Part shown: positions 11,839 through 23,432 of the stretch, piece by piece
How positions within the stretch are numbered: the stretch's first letter is position 1
Layout: each line of letters starts with the position of its first letter
DNA from: Crossaster papposus
Lineage: Eukaryota; Echinodermata; Asteroidea; Velatida; Solasteridae
Reading direction: 5' to 3'
Length of the DNA stretch: 64,000 bases
Assembly (NCBI GenBank): GCA_037893245.1
Contig: JBAIAA010000700.1
Span: 62,001-126,000 of the forward strand
Notes under the pieces: model-generated
Seen by the model: only the letters and a program-made list of their open reading frames with translations
What the model was told of the DNA's origin: nothing
Database searches by the model: none
Position numbers and translations under genes: made by a program

Positions 11839-12969
11839 CGAGATGAAAAAAACGAGAAACAGAGACTATTACTGAAGTCGCCAAAAAATAACCAGTGTAG
11901 CGGTTTATTGTATTTTTCAAGCCACTTATGTACCTAACCCGGTTTTCCCTTCAACCTTGTTCTATGGTTAAAATAACCCATAAGAAAATTTGTCGAATAA
12001 AAAGACAAACGTTAACGATAGTCGGATTCGAACCACAGACCTTTCGATCCATAGCTCTCCTTTCTACCAACTATGCTATTGGCGAGTTGGTTGAGGAAGC
12101 CGTTCTTTATAATTCTTTACAGTTCTTTAATGTATACGTGTTGGCATTGCTCTTTCTCATGAATATACATTCACGCAATACCCAGCTCCTGAAGCAAAAT
12201 ATCGCGATCTGCTGAACAAATATTAAGCATCTTCCGACTACAACTGATTGTACATACAAATGTAATTCATAAAACAATTTATATTGATTCCAATTTGTTT
12301 GCACAAAACCATTGAAATTAGATTTCAAAGATTACGAGAAACTGTTGGGTGATTTGAATTTTTTATTTTTTTTTCCTAAGGCTATAATAATTATGTAACC
12401 CTTCGTCACAAAAGAAGAACCTTCTAATGTTTACTAAAAAAAAATTTACTAAAAAAAAAAGTTTACCGGTAACTATGGTTATTGATTAAGAGTTTTGTAG
12501 ATATTTGATAGGACCATGCGGTATTTAGGTTGAAATATATTTTTTTTAAAGATGCGCAAAGTTGGATTAAGAATGTTGAGTAAATTTTAAAAAAATCACA
12601 GTTTATTCCATGTACATATAAGCATGAAGAAAAATTGCAAATATTTACATCAAAATGTGTCACAGTTAGAAACTTTAATCCAAAACATACTCTACTTTTG
12701 TAACAATGAGTTGATGTTTCAACTTCTATGAAAATATTTGGTGTTACAATTCCTTCATTTTACTCGGGTATCGCTGAAGATATGTCGTTTTCCACATTAA
12801 AGAAAAATTATGTTGCAAATGTATGTCTCCTTTTACAATAACTTGTTTCAAAATTGTAGAATGTACGACGGCATTTAAAAAAAATCTAAACTTGACTTTT
12901 AAGCTCTGTTGGAAACCTTCCTGAATCCTCCGAAATATTTCAATGCGCAGGCACCTAATGGCACACTCT
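11839..12969. other. Tail-to-tail spacer between MH2 gene and RCC1L
   Basis: Contains the 3'UTR of the MH2 gene (AATAAA at about 11996), a tRNA-like SINE head on the minus strand and AT-rich DNA without recognisable genes. Confidence 0.6.
12010..12092 (-). mobile_element. tRNA-derived SINE head
   Basis: Minus-strand reading gives an A-box-like TAGCATAGTTGGTAGAAAGG and a B box GGTTCGAATCC with tRNA-like spacing. The ends do not pair as an acceptor stem, so it is a SINE head rather than a tRNA gene. Confidence 0.6.
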
Positions 12970-13690
12970 TTAATTTTATATATAAAAAAACAGGATCGCT
13001 TTCGGCAATCGCGAAAAAATCAAGAACAACATAAGAATCACTTCCCGATGCCGGTTAAAAAACGAACGCTGTTTTTTCTCGGCATCTATGATTGTGAAAC
13101 TTCAAACGGGTCAGTTAAACGATATTTACTATAAAACACAACCCCCCGAATCTACCTATTCCTGATATTTCAAGCAATTACCAATGGTGTATCCTACCTT
13201 TACATCCACCCATTCCTGATAATTCAAGCAATTACCAATGGTGTATCCTACCTTTACATCCACCCATTCCTGATAATTCAAGCAATTACCAATGGTGTGT
13301 CCTACCTTTACATCCACCCATTCCTGATAATTCAAGCAATTACCAATGGTGTATCCTACCTTTACATCCACCCATTCCTGATAATTCAAGCAATTGCCAA
13401 TGGTGTATCCTACCTTTACATTCACCCATTCCTGATAATTCAAGCAATTACCAATGGTGTATCCTACCTTTACACCCACCCATTCATGATAATTCAAGCA
13501 ATTACCAATGGTGTATCCTACCTTTACATCCACCCATTCCTGATAATTCAAGCAATTACCAATGGTGTATCCTACCTTTACATCCACCCATTCTTGATAA
13601 TTCAAGCAATTACCAATGGTGTATCCTACCTTTACATCCACCCATTCCTGATAATTCAAGCAATTACCAATGGTGTATCCGACCTTTAAT
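12970..13690 (-). mobile_element. MITE R1 copy with its terminus amplified into a 54-bp tandem array
   Basis: A recognisable R1 body (12970-13150) continues into about ten copies of a 54-bp unit ending GGTGTATCCTACCTTT, which is the R1 terminus. Because 54 is a multiple of three, long frames stay open on both strands without being genes. The array ends about 20 bp from the RCC1L stop codon, so it lies in or directly beyond the RCC1L 3'UTR. Confidence 0.9.
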
Positions 13691-13710
13691 CTGTCGATCG
13701 TTTACCTGTA

Positions 13711-16700
13711 TCATATAAATGTTTTGCTGAGTGCCACCATGTGATCCACACCGCAAGCAACCGTTTGGACATCTTCTGCCATAAAAACCTGTGATAAAAA
13801 CAGAAAAACAATGTTAACTTCCTAGGGTAATTTACTAGGTCGACGCCATTTTACTTATTCATGAAGACATAGAAATGACTACTCCAGTCATGCAGTGCGT
13901 GCACAAACAAACACACATGACCTCGGGTCATTTTTGCTGTCACTGATTGGTGGAGTGGTACCATGTGACAGGATCTCATGAATATGTAATAGGATACCAT
14001 ATTTGGCACTGCCTCAATGGCTTGAAATAATTTGCCTGGCCAAAACTCACCCTGAGAGGGAAGAATTGGTTTTGGCGTCCACTTAAACCTAGGTGACCCG
14101 AATCATTCATCCCCCAAGTGTACAAATCTCCCTGATCTAAAAAGAAGAAATAAATATATTTCAAAGTAAAAAAAAAAAGTTAAAAAAAAAAGTTAAAATA
14201 TGCATTACAAAATCGAATCTGGTTAGTCAGATTCGAAACGGATGACACATAAACACGTCACGAGCAAGGCGCGGGAATGTCTGTCAGCAGTGAGCAAGGC
14301 CAGAAATGCGTGGGTGTGCTTCCCGGTACCATCGGCCTGAACCCGCCTCAGATCGAGTTTCAATAAAAATAATTCCGCGCCTCGGCTCAGTGATGTTAAA
14401 ATAATCCCGGCACGAACTGGTTACGTAAAATTAGCAAAATATAGTCGCTCGTCCACTCACTGGTAACTGCAGCGAAATGGTGCAGCCCACAATGCACCTG
14501 GGTTACCATGACGTCCCGTTTCAGATTGGTCCGTCCAAACAAGATGGCTGGAACGTGCTCGGGATATTTACTCTCGCTCAGTTTGGGCCCTTTACCCAGA
14601 ATGCCATAGCCCCAGACAAAAACATCTCCAACATCTGTAAATAAAAAATACTCAAATAGGAATATGAATATTCAAATAGAAAGATTCGAGTGCTGATTTG
14701 TATCGCGCCATATCGTGCCTACAATATTATTTTCCTTGCTCATTGGGCCAATGAAAGCAGTATGATTTTTTTGTATAGGTGTTAAATGCCATATATAGTT
14801 CCTTCAAAAGGTTTACAGATAACTATATTTTTTTGTTGTAATATAATTTAATTTTCTCTGAAAATGATATGCAAATATTTGCTCACCATTTAAAAGTTGG
14901 CAGATGGTCCCTCCAGTGGCAGCATCAACTACCTTCCCTACACCACTGAATGGAAGGTGCCTTGGCTCATACACCTGTACATAGCCAAGACCATACCATT
15001 CGTTATTTGAGGTATTGAGACGGAAAAAAGAGCAAGATGTTAACGAGTTATTAATCAGTTGTTTCAATAAATTACCTGCATTTCTTCGGTGACACTGTTG
15101 AGCTGATTGTACTCCGAGTTTCCCCATCCAAAAATGTTGCCTTTCTCTGTCCAAAAAAGTTTAAAACGCAACTAAAAGGTATTCTAAACTTGAACATTAG
15201 TAATATTCTTTACAAAGCTTCAAAGAAATACAAATTGGGCACATTTTACATTATTTTATACTTCCTTCAGATGACAAGTCCTCACTAGTCCACCACAAGT
15301 CAAGTTCTCACTAGTCCACCACTGCCACAAGTCAAGTCCTCACTAGTCCACCACAAGTCAAGTCCTCACTAGTCCACCACTGCCACAAGTCAAGTCCTCG
15401 CTAGTCCACCACAAGTCAAGTCCTCGCTAGTCCACCACAAGTCAAGTCCTCGCTAGTCCACCACAAGTCAAGTCCTCGCTAGTCCACCACAAGTCAAGTC
15501 CTCGCTAGTCCACCACAAGTCAAGTCCTCGCTAGTCCACCACAAGTCAAGTCCTCGCTAGTCCACCACAAGTCAAGTCCTCGCTAGTCCACCACAAGTCA
15601 AGTCCTCGCTAGTCCACCACAACTCAAGTCCTCGCTAGTCCACCCCAAGTCAAGTCCTCGCTAGTCCACCCCAAGTCAAGTCCTCGCTAGTCCACCCCAA
15701 GTCAAGTCCTCGCTAGTCCACCCCAAGTCAAGTCCTCGCTAGTCCACCACAAGTCAAGTCCTCGCTAGTCCACCACAAGTCAAGTCCTCGCTAGTCCACC
15801 ACAAGTCAAGTCCCCGCTAGTCCACCGCAAGGCAAGTCCTCAATAGTCCACCGCAAGTCAAGTCCTCGCTAGTCCACCACAAGTCGAGTCCTCGCTAGTC
15901 CACCACAAGTCAAGTCCTCGCTAGTCCACCACAAGTCAAGTCCTCGCTAGTCCACCACAAGTCAAGTCCTCACTAGTCCACCACAGGTCTAGTCCTCATT
16001 AGTCCACCGCAAATCAAGTCCTCACTAGTCCACCACAACTAGTCCTCTCTTGGAGATATTTTCATGGTTTTCAAACAAATGTTTAATGATTTTGTATCTT
16101 ACCAGACACTGCAAGGCAGCAGTCCGCAAATGTAGACACTTTAATGACCTTCTCTCCCTTAATATCGCCCTCAAGTTGCACCGGATGGTCCACGCTCTCG
16201 TAATTACTTAGTCCTTTTTGAAACGGAAGTAAAAATAAAATGTTTTGCCATAAAAACTGGCCGATGACCTTGCTAATGATAGTTCTAACTGTTGCCATGG
16301 AAATCGGAACTGTTTCTTAAGACTAAAACTGGCAAGTAATGGTAACAATAAAAAAAAAAAAAAAAATATTATCGGATGCTGATAAATGCAAGGTCCACAA
16401 TTGACTACAAGCCCACCGATCAGGGGTAACAACATCACACAATATCCTAAAAGAGCACCGCAGGAACACTGCTGCTGCTGTATCCACATTCTTACCAGTC
16501 TGGCCATCTGCTCCCCAGCCGCAGCTATAAACAGCGCCCTCTTCAGTCAGGAAAAGGCTATGGTCGTGACCGCACTTAACCTACCATAAAAAAAAATTCA
16601 GTACAAAATCTCAAATAAAATTTGTCAAATAAAAAAAAAGGAAAACATGGGTTATATTTTTATTTTATTTTTCACTTTGAAAAAAATACTTTGCAATTGT

Positions 16701-19437
16701 AAAGGAAAGTGGAGGATAAGGGGCGAGGAAAGTCTCTTAACTCTGACTTTAATTATTACCTGCTTTACGGTTCCCATAATTCCTTTCACATTATGAATGA
16801 CAGCATTGGATCTGTATTCCTCATACTCCACAATGGTTCTTCCGCACTGTCCATGAGCATTGTTACCTAAGCTAAAAACTAGGAAAAGAAAAGTTCCTTA
16901 ATAATGGCCGACAGTACTAAGGCTAATGGAAAGAAACTTGGCATGCATAGCCTACAAATGTGCTTAGCATGAAAATTCTTCCTTGTCAAAAACGGGATTA
17001 CAGATCAAATTTTCAGGTGAACTAAATTGTTTGTGATGATAGTCAGCTAGTTTTTGCTTAGCACGTAAAGGACATTTCGGCTGGCAACCTGTTTTTACTG
17101 AGCAAGACTTTTTTGTGCTCAGCAAATTTGTGTGCTTAGCAGCTTTATTGAATAGACTCGAGACATAATGACATAATGGCTTTGTTTACTTAACGCGCCT
17201 ATGGGAGAGAAGTCGGGACGCTAGACAACTTAGGGACAAGACTCGCTTATAGGAAAGCGCAAGTGTAAGCAAATTGCAACGTCATTACGTCATCTGGTCC
17301 AAATCTCTACTAGGCATTTAAAAAAAAAAAAAATTATATTAATTTTTTTATTAGCTTCTACCTCCTTCATTGTCGGTGAGTATGAGTGAGTGCGCCCTCC
17401 CACACGACACCTGGGTGACCCTGGTTGCCCGCGGTCTTGTCAGCGGCAGATCGATTGGGACAGGTGCCAGGATATAATCCATACCTTCCTCTAGAATAAA
17501 ACAAACAAAATGCAAGGAGGAGTCAGGGTACTTTCCTCGCTTTTCACCTCTATGACTCTAGTTAGATTCCTTCTCTTGTACCCATGGATTGGGTTTTAAG
17601 TGCCAACCTGATTTCCTGATTCTACCAGATTTTCTTCCCACCTGCAAAACTTTAATGTCTTCTCTCTACATGTTTAATTAGGCATGAGAGCCAATGTTTA
17701 AAGGTAGGGTACACCATTGGTAATTGTTAAAATTATCATAAATGGGTGGATTTGGGGGGTTGTATTTTATAGTAAATGTCGTTGAAGTACTGACCTGTCC
17801 AAAGTTTTACAATCATGGATGTCAAGAAAAAAATCAAGAAAAACGACATTTGTTTTCAACTGGCGTCAGGCCGTGGTCCTTATGTTGTTCTTGTTTTTTT
17901 AGCGATCGCCGTCCAACGATCGTGATTTTTTTTGTTTCAATTAAATTTTTTGGAACAATTACTGGATATACAGTACAATCATTTTGCTAGATGCCTAGAA
18001 TCATTATTTACTTTCAAATAAGTAAGATTTTTCTTAATAATTCGGTAGTAAAATGTTTGGATATTTGCAAAACTTGTTGTATCCTACCTTTAATCTTGTA
18101 CCATATTTCACATAAAAAATAAAAATTTTCTCAAAATGTACCTTTCTCTGCGCTTCTAGGCTGGTACCCCAGCTGTGAGTCCGTGTTGATGCCAGTTCCC
18201 CATACTTTGGTCGTTTGAAGAGTGTTGCTGGCTAGCAGGGTGAAGCCGTAACCACACGCAATGGAGGTAATCTGAAAAACAGTGAACGGCAAGTAAACAG
18301 CAGAAGCAGGGGCCGAAAAGGGGGAAATGCCCCCACCCCCCAAAAAAATTACGCAGCAGAACGGCAGCCACTGGGTACACCCACCCACAGAACAAATTTG
18401 TCCCCCCCCCCCTTTAAAAAAGAAATTTGCGTTCTGGATCCGGTATTGCAAGTGAAACAGAAGTCAATCCTTAGTCAGTCACTTTTTAGTCAATCGCAGG
18501 TCAATCGCAGGTCAGTCAGGGGTCAGTCAGAGGTCAGTCAAGGGTCAATCTACGGTCAGTCAGAGGGTCAGTCAGAGGGTCAGTCGAGGGTCAGTCGAGG
18601 GTCAGTCGAGGGTCAGTCGAGAGTCAGTCGAGGGTCAGTCGCGCGTCAGTCGCGCGTCAGTCGCGCGTCAGTCGCGCGTCAGTCGCGCGTCAGCCGGGCG
18701 TCAGTCGGGCGTCAGTCGGGCGTCAGTCGAGGGTCAGTCGAGGGTCAGTTGAGGGTCAGCCGGGGGTCGGTCGAGGGCCGGTCGCGGGTCAATCCCAGGT
18801 CAATCCCAGGTCAATCCCAGGTCAATCCCAATCCCAGGTCAATCACAGGACAATTACTCAGACTTTGTTTGACTTGCTGAAACAAGTAAATCCGAAATCC
18901 AATCACAATTGAATTACAACTTAATCACAACGCAATCACAAGCAATCGCAATCGCAATCACAATGCAATCGTAACGCAATCACATATCACCCAGTTCACC
19001 TTTTGATTTTGATGCAACAAATACGGCGAAGACTGGAATTTCCTTTTCGGCAAGCGATCTTTCTGTTTCGGTTTGACGAAACTTGGGATTCCCAGTGCGC
19101 CAGTGTACGACAGCCCCCAAACGTACACGTGGTCCTGACGCTTCCGGTGTTTACCAACGAGTTGAGTCGTTGCCATGGCGCTCGCCTCTTCTTGTCTCCG
19201 TTGCGCTTCGGAGGCAGGCGGTAACGAGGACGGAGAAGAGATTTTTGATGATGATGATGACGACGAAGTTGAGAAATTACAACTCGATATTGCCCTCAGT
19301 GGCGTAACAGCAATCTTATAAATGTTTTTCCTCGTGTAGTTGGCGACAAGACAACACTTACAACTGCTAATCATATTGCTGAGTAAATTTGGAAAGGGCT
19401 TCTGACTCCAAAATTTGATGACTTGTAGAGAGCTCAT
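13711..19437 (-). CDS. RCC1L: RCC1-like protein, mitochondrial (RCC1L/WBSCR16)
   Basis: Eleven exons in transcript order: 19437-19000, 18271-18142, 17490-17362, 16878-16760, 16580-16496, 16213-16103, 15146-15076, 14974-14887, 14634-14461, 14136-14051, 13788-13711. They join in frame to 502 aa, and all junctions are GT-AG. The protein is a seven-bladed RCC1 propeller; visible signatures include VYVWGLSYTGALG, ITSIACGYGFTLL, QVSCGRAHSLIL, VKCGHDHSLFLTEEG, YSCGWGADGQT, VFVWGYGILGKGP and VACGVDHMV. These follow RCC1L rather than nuclear RCC1. The N-terminus (about 1-110) is basic and serine-rich without acids, fitting a mitochondrial presequence. Human RCC1L (464 aa) is a mitochondrial protein associated with 16S rRNA pseudouridylation and mitoribosome assembly. 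I chose the first in-frame ATG; a GTG seven codons upstream is not a likely start. Confidence 0.95.
13877..14003 (-). repeat. Dispersed repeat R8, copy 2 (inverted)
   Basis: Reverse-complement partner of 11080-11207, in the last intron of RCC1L. The two copies face each other across the MH2/RCC1L tail-to-tail spacer. Confidence 0.7.
14215..14428 (+). mobile_element. MITE family R3 copy
   Basis: Member of a roughly 220-bp family whose ends read TTAACCAGTTCGYGCCGG and its inverse, with the conserved core GGTACCATCGGCCTGAACCC. It lies in an RCC1L intron. Confidence 0.8.
15274..16052. repeat. 26-bp minisatellite in RCC1L intron 6
   Basis: About 30 tandem copies of a 26-bp unit containing GTCAAGTCCTCGCTAGTCCA. 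Middle copies are nearly identical and edge copies diverge (CTCACTAGTCC), the usual sign of amplification from the centre. There are no unique spacers, so it is not CRISPR-like. Confidence 0.95.
16945..17152 (-). mobile_element. MITE family R2 copy (partial)
   Basis: Copy of the TGCTAAGCACA family (full ends GGGCCAATTTCATAGAGC and inverse). Shared internal words include GGCTGGCAACCTG and GCTTAGCAGC. Intronic in RCC1L. Confidence 0.65.
17698..18095 (+). mobile_element. MITE family R1 copy, full length
   Basis: Both ends are present (TTTAAAGGTAGGGTACACC at left, GTATCCTACCTTTAA at right). It lies in RCC1L intron 2. Confidence 0.85.
18476..18852. repeat. 10-bp minisatellite (GGGTCAGTCG) in RCC1L intron 1
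   Basis: About 37 copies of a decamer drifting from GGTCAATCGCA through GGGTCAGTCGA and GCGTCAGTCGC back to CAGGTCAATCC. A further degenerate AATCACAA run continues to about 18985, ending just short of the exon 1 donor. Confidence 0.9.
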
Positions 19438-19481
19438 AATTGGTTGTAGATGGGGCACTTATACAATTTCTTTTAATTTAA

Positions 19482-19624
19482 CCCTAACCCTCCAGGGTAT
19501 TTTGGTCTAGAAACCCTGCCAGACGCAACAGATTGCATACTTTGTCACATTGACTTGTGTGCAGAGTCCAGCAAGGTCAAGCAGTCAACACAGATGCACT
19601 GTGCTGGGTCTGGCAGGGTTAGGG
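19482..19624. mobile_element. piggyBac-type MITE with CCCTAACCCT ends (R4 copy 1)
   Basis: A 143-bp element with terminal inverted repeats CCCTAACCCT, flanked on both sides by TTAA (19478-19481 and 19625-19628). TTAA duplication and CCCT...AGGG ends are the piggyBac signature. A close sibling lies at 55223-55376. It lies just upstream of the RCC1L start codon. Confidence 0.75.
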
Positions 19625-19628
19625 TTAA

Positions 19629-20880
19629 ATTAATACAGATTACAGATCAGCTCTACAACTGAAATAGTGAAGACATCTTTAATTTAATCCATAAAGTTTT
19701 CAAAAAGTGGAAAGTTGCAAGTATAACCCTTCCGTTCACAAGTTGAACTTGAACAAGAATTCTTCGACAGGCTGCGAGAACTTGGTTTGTTGTCTTATTC
19801 CCGTTCAAAGTCTTGAACTCTTGATCCCGATTGGGCAAAGCTGCTGTGAACTGGAAAAGATGAAAATGTGAAATTAATATAACTACTTAAGTCTTGCTTA
19901 TAAATAAATTGAGGAAAAATAGCAGAATGCAGTACTCTAGCCCCACAAATAGAGCTGTAATTAGCTCCTTTTTTTCGATGGAAAAACAACAAAGAGCTAA
20001 TTACAGCCCCATTTGTGGGGTTAGCATGTATCCCAACACCATTTCCCCTCCTTTTACCTAGACAAACCTGTCTTGAAAAAAAAAGTAAGGATAAATAACA
20101 ATTGTAATTGTGTTAGAAAATACTGAGAAATGTTCATGATGGGGGCTCAGCAGACAGCACTTAGCCTAAAAGTAAAACTTTAATTAACCCTCCTACTGAG
20201 GAAGTCATTTTTGGGGCCAGTTGTTCAACAGCACACCATGCCAATGCACACACTTTTTGTTTTTGTGCATAGAGTTTGTGCATTGAATGTGTGGGCAGAA
20301 TTGCGTTCCCCCAGGAACACATGCAAAACGGGTGATGGTACGGTGCACGCATGTACCAATTTTTGTGTACATTTGTGCTGTCGGGGTTAGAACTAAGTTT
20401 AACAAACTGTCTGCTAACATTCTCAAGACCATGACACGAGTGTTAGGTCAGGAGTACTTATCCCACATTATGTTCACATATACTGCAAATACCTTCTAAT
20501 TAATACTGTTTTCAGAAAGGTGCTAACCAAGTTAAACATAAACACATAATAAGTTTTGCCAACTTACAACAAATTCCAATTTCGAGCACGTGCTAATTCG
20601 TCTTCCCCTCGTGGTGGCGCGCTTTATCATTATGGTGCCATTCTACGGGCGCTCAGACCGGACACAGCATCAACACAATTTTGACTTGGCCCATTTATTT
20701 GGTAATTTTAAGTAGCTACGGAAAATGTATGCAAGAAGTTACATGAAGAAAAGATAGATCTATATTGATTTTTAGATTAGATATAATATTTGTTTGGTTA
20801 TATTTTATATATTATCCGACGGGCAAGTTTAACAATATTTATTTTGTTTTGTTATAAACCACGGTCGATATGAGACCCCG
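19629..20880. other. Head-to-head spacer between RCC1L and ZNF706
   Basis: Presumably holds the RCC1L promoter. No further gene is seen. A near-palindrome at about 19938-20023 (GCTCTAATTAGCTC-type words around AGCTAATTACAG) and otherwise unremarkable sequence. Confidence 0.4.
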
Positions 20881-20892
20881 TACTAAATTACT

Positions 20893-20979
20893 GATAATGG
20901 CGGATAGTTGCTGCGTGTGACTGTGATCGTGAGATTTTCTATTCTGTACAAAAAAACTACAAATATATACCCCGAGATT
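20893..20979 (+). promoter_or_regulatory. Probable first (non-coding) exon of ZNF706 with YY1-like motif
   Basis: A motif ATAATGGCGGAT, close to the YY1 core AANATGGCGG common at downstream promoter positions, is followed by a good 5' splice site (GATTCAT|GTAAGT at 20979/20980). This pairs with the acceptor at 21678 just before the ATG exon. Inferred from splice signals only. Confidence 0.4.
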
Positions 20980-21217
20980 CATGTAAGTTAAAATGCCAAG
21001 TTGGTTAACTGCAGAAATTCTTTTAATGTTGAACAGGGCATTACTTTGCCGATAATTCCTTAAAGCTCATTCACAACGCATAAATTCCGTGTTTTTCGTT
21101 TGCCAACTTTCATTTTCACTAAGATTAAAGGATTGCGAAATACATTGCCATTCCAAGGCCATTTGATTGTCATGTTGGGCGATTGAATAGTACATTTGGT
21201 AAATTATGTTGTTAACG

Positions 21218-21603
21218 TTTAAAGGTAGGATACACCATTGGTAGTTGCTTGAATTATCATTAATGGGTAGATTTGGGGGGTTGTATTTCATAAATCATAG
21301 TAAATATGATTTAACTGACCTGTCCGAAGTTTTACAATCATTCATGGATGCCGAGAAAAGCACGAAAAACAGCGTTTGTTTTCAACCGGCATTGGGCAGT
21401 TATTATATGTTATCTTTGTTTTTTCGCCAAATTATAAAAATTATTTATAAAATTATATTTTTCGGAATAATTACAAGATTTCTAGCGCAATCATTTTGCT
21501 GAATGCCCAGAATCATTATTTACTTTCAAATGAGTAAGATATTTCCTAATAATTCGGTAGTAAATATTTTCAATATCTGCAAATGGTGTATATACTACCT
21601 TTA
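21218..21603 (+). mobile_element. MITE family R1 copy, full length
   Basis: Ends TTTAAAGGTAGGATACACC and GTATATACTACCTTTAA are both intact, in the ZNF706 5' intron. Confidence 0.85.
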
Positions 21604-21714
21604 ATACTCGTAAGTGTTTTGTTTAGACCATTGAGCTATATTGCCACTGAATCTATTTTTATTTATTTACAATTCCAGAAGCGTTAACTTTCTGATCATA
21701 AATCACAACCAACA

Positions 21715-22435
21715 ATGGCACGCGGCCAGCAGAAGATCCAATCCCAGCAGAAGAACGCCGAGAAATTGGCCAAACTGAAGAAGGGGGGTACCAGCCAGAA
21801 GGCATCCGCTGCCAAGGCACTCACCTACACATGTACCGTCTGCAAAGTACGGACACCAGTGTATTGACCAGGGGCATATTCATAAAACCTTGTTTGTGTA
21901 AAGGCACTTTGAGATCGTTGATACGATGTAAAAGCGCTATAATATATTATAACTTATAAGCACGATTATTAACCAGTTTGCGCACACAAAGTTTTCCCCA
22001 GATTCAAAACGCATGACGCATAAACACGTCACGAGCAAGGCCGGAAATGTCTGTCAGCAGCAAGCAAGGCCGGAAATGCGTGGGTGTGGTTCCCGGTACC
22101 ATCGGCCTGAACCCGCCTCGGATCGAGTTTTGTTAAAAATAATCCCACGCCTCGGCTCGGTGATGTTAAAATAATTAACATCAGAATTGAGTGGATTATA
22201 GCTGCTCGAAAAATCGATTATCTCGAATGACCTGTGATTCATTTTGCGCACAACAAGCTTATTGTGATGTTATTGAACTTCTTCCTGTCTCAATTGCAAT
22301 ATATAATCTTCGCACATTCTTGTTTTAAACTTTTAACAGTCACAAATGCCGGATCCCAAGACCTACAGGCAACACTTTGAGAGTAAGCACCCAAAGAGCC
22401 CCCTGCCACCAGAACTCCAGACAGCCAAAACATGA
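21715..22435 (+). CDS. ZNF706: Zinc finger protein 706
   Basis: Two coding exons, 21715-21846 and 22340-22435, join in phase 0 to about 75 aa. The sequence is near-identical to vertebrate ZNF706: it opens MARGQQKIQSQQKNAEKLAK (the 4F5-type basic N-terminus), then has one C2H2 finger split by the intron (TYTCTVCK | ..DPKTYRQHFESKHPK) and ends PLPPELQT. ZNF706 is a small, highly conserved nuclear protein implicated in restraining pluripotency and promoting differentiation; its molecular partners are poorly known. The coding exon begins after a splice acceptor at 21678, so there is at least one upstream non-coding exon. A further intron (donor 22439, acceptor 23432) starts 3 nt after the stop, so the 3'UTR is mostly on a separate exon; AATAAA is at 23986. 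Confidence 0.95.
21972..22192 (+). mobile_element. MITE family R3 copy
   Basis: Core GGTACCATCGGCCTGAACCC with the family ends degraded; in the single intron inside the ZNF706 coding region. Confidence 0.75.
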
Positions 22436-22504
22436 ACAGTAAGTTTGTAACCTTCTTCTAGTGCACCGAACAAAAAACAAAAAACGCAGCATGCCAGATG
22501 GAAC

Positions 22505-22868
22505 AATTCGGGCGATTCACAATGCATTGCGCCACCAAGCGTTTGACTCAAAAGAGCCACTTTTAAACTTTACGGTCGACTTCTTCCGTATATCATACTG
22601 TAGTGAAATATTTATTCTTCATTGTTCACGCGAGGTACAACACAAACATAAATGTATCCGGAAGCGTCGTTGATTAAAACATTGTTATTTGCAGAACAAA
22701 ATTGGAACTTTAATCGTGCGCGTCCAAAAAGACGTAAAAACTGATGAGTTCATGCAAAATGAATGAAGTTTTTCAAACTGATGCCGACTTTTTCCCATGA
22801 TGCACTGCGGGTATAGCAGGATTTGCGCCTCCAACGGCAGCTTCTAGGTATTGTGAATCGCTCGAATT
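22505..22868. mobile_element. MITE family R5 copy 2
   Basis: Full-length inverted partner of 8939-9301 with the same ends, AATTCGRGCGATTCACAAT. In the ZNF706 3'UTR intron. Confidence 0.8.
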
Positions 22869-23432
22869 ACACAGAGTTTTAAAGGGATCGTATACGTTTG
22901 GTAATTACTCCAAATATTAATGGCAATAAAAACTTACTTGGTAAGAAGTACAGCAGCTTTGGATACTATAGTATAATGCATTTTTAGAAACTTTTCACTT
23001 CGAAGTACTGCGGTTATGGAAAAAGATATCACTTTTTATCCCCAAAAATTTGAATCTGAGAAGCGTTACTGCAGTGACGTTTCTCAGATTGTGTATTCCA
23101 ATGCAGATTATTCTTCCTGCGTGAACATAACCGCTCCAGATTTTCGGCAATATCTCAAAATCGCTATGACAATGGTCACCCCTCCACTGAACCAATTTAA
23201 GAAATAACGGATGATTTTGGAGGATTGATGATTTTCCTGGGCAAAAAAGGCCTAGGGTTAATTTTTGTTAAAAACAAGTTAAATTTTTAATAACAATTTA
23301 GGGGGTTATGTTTTGGATAACTGAAAATGGTCCAACTTCAAGTCTGCCATAACCCCCTTACAAATGGTCGATTACATTGAACTTGGGAAAAAATAAATTT
23401 ATTTATCTCGGTTTTTTTTTCTTTATCTGCAG

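Noticed and set aside
13156..13689. Overlapping 167- and 130-codon frames on both strands
   Set aside because: They arise because the 54-bp tandem unit is a multiple of three; the unit is a MITE terminus.
15274..16052. Regular short repeats resembling a CRISPR array
   Set aside because: Units are directly contiguous with no unique spacers, and the DNA is clearly eukaryotic intron; it is a minisatellite.
19438..19458. RCC1L start seven codons upstream at GTG
   Set aside because: GTG initiation is unlikely in an animal gene and the next codon in frame that is ATG lies at 19437.
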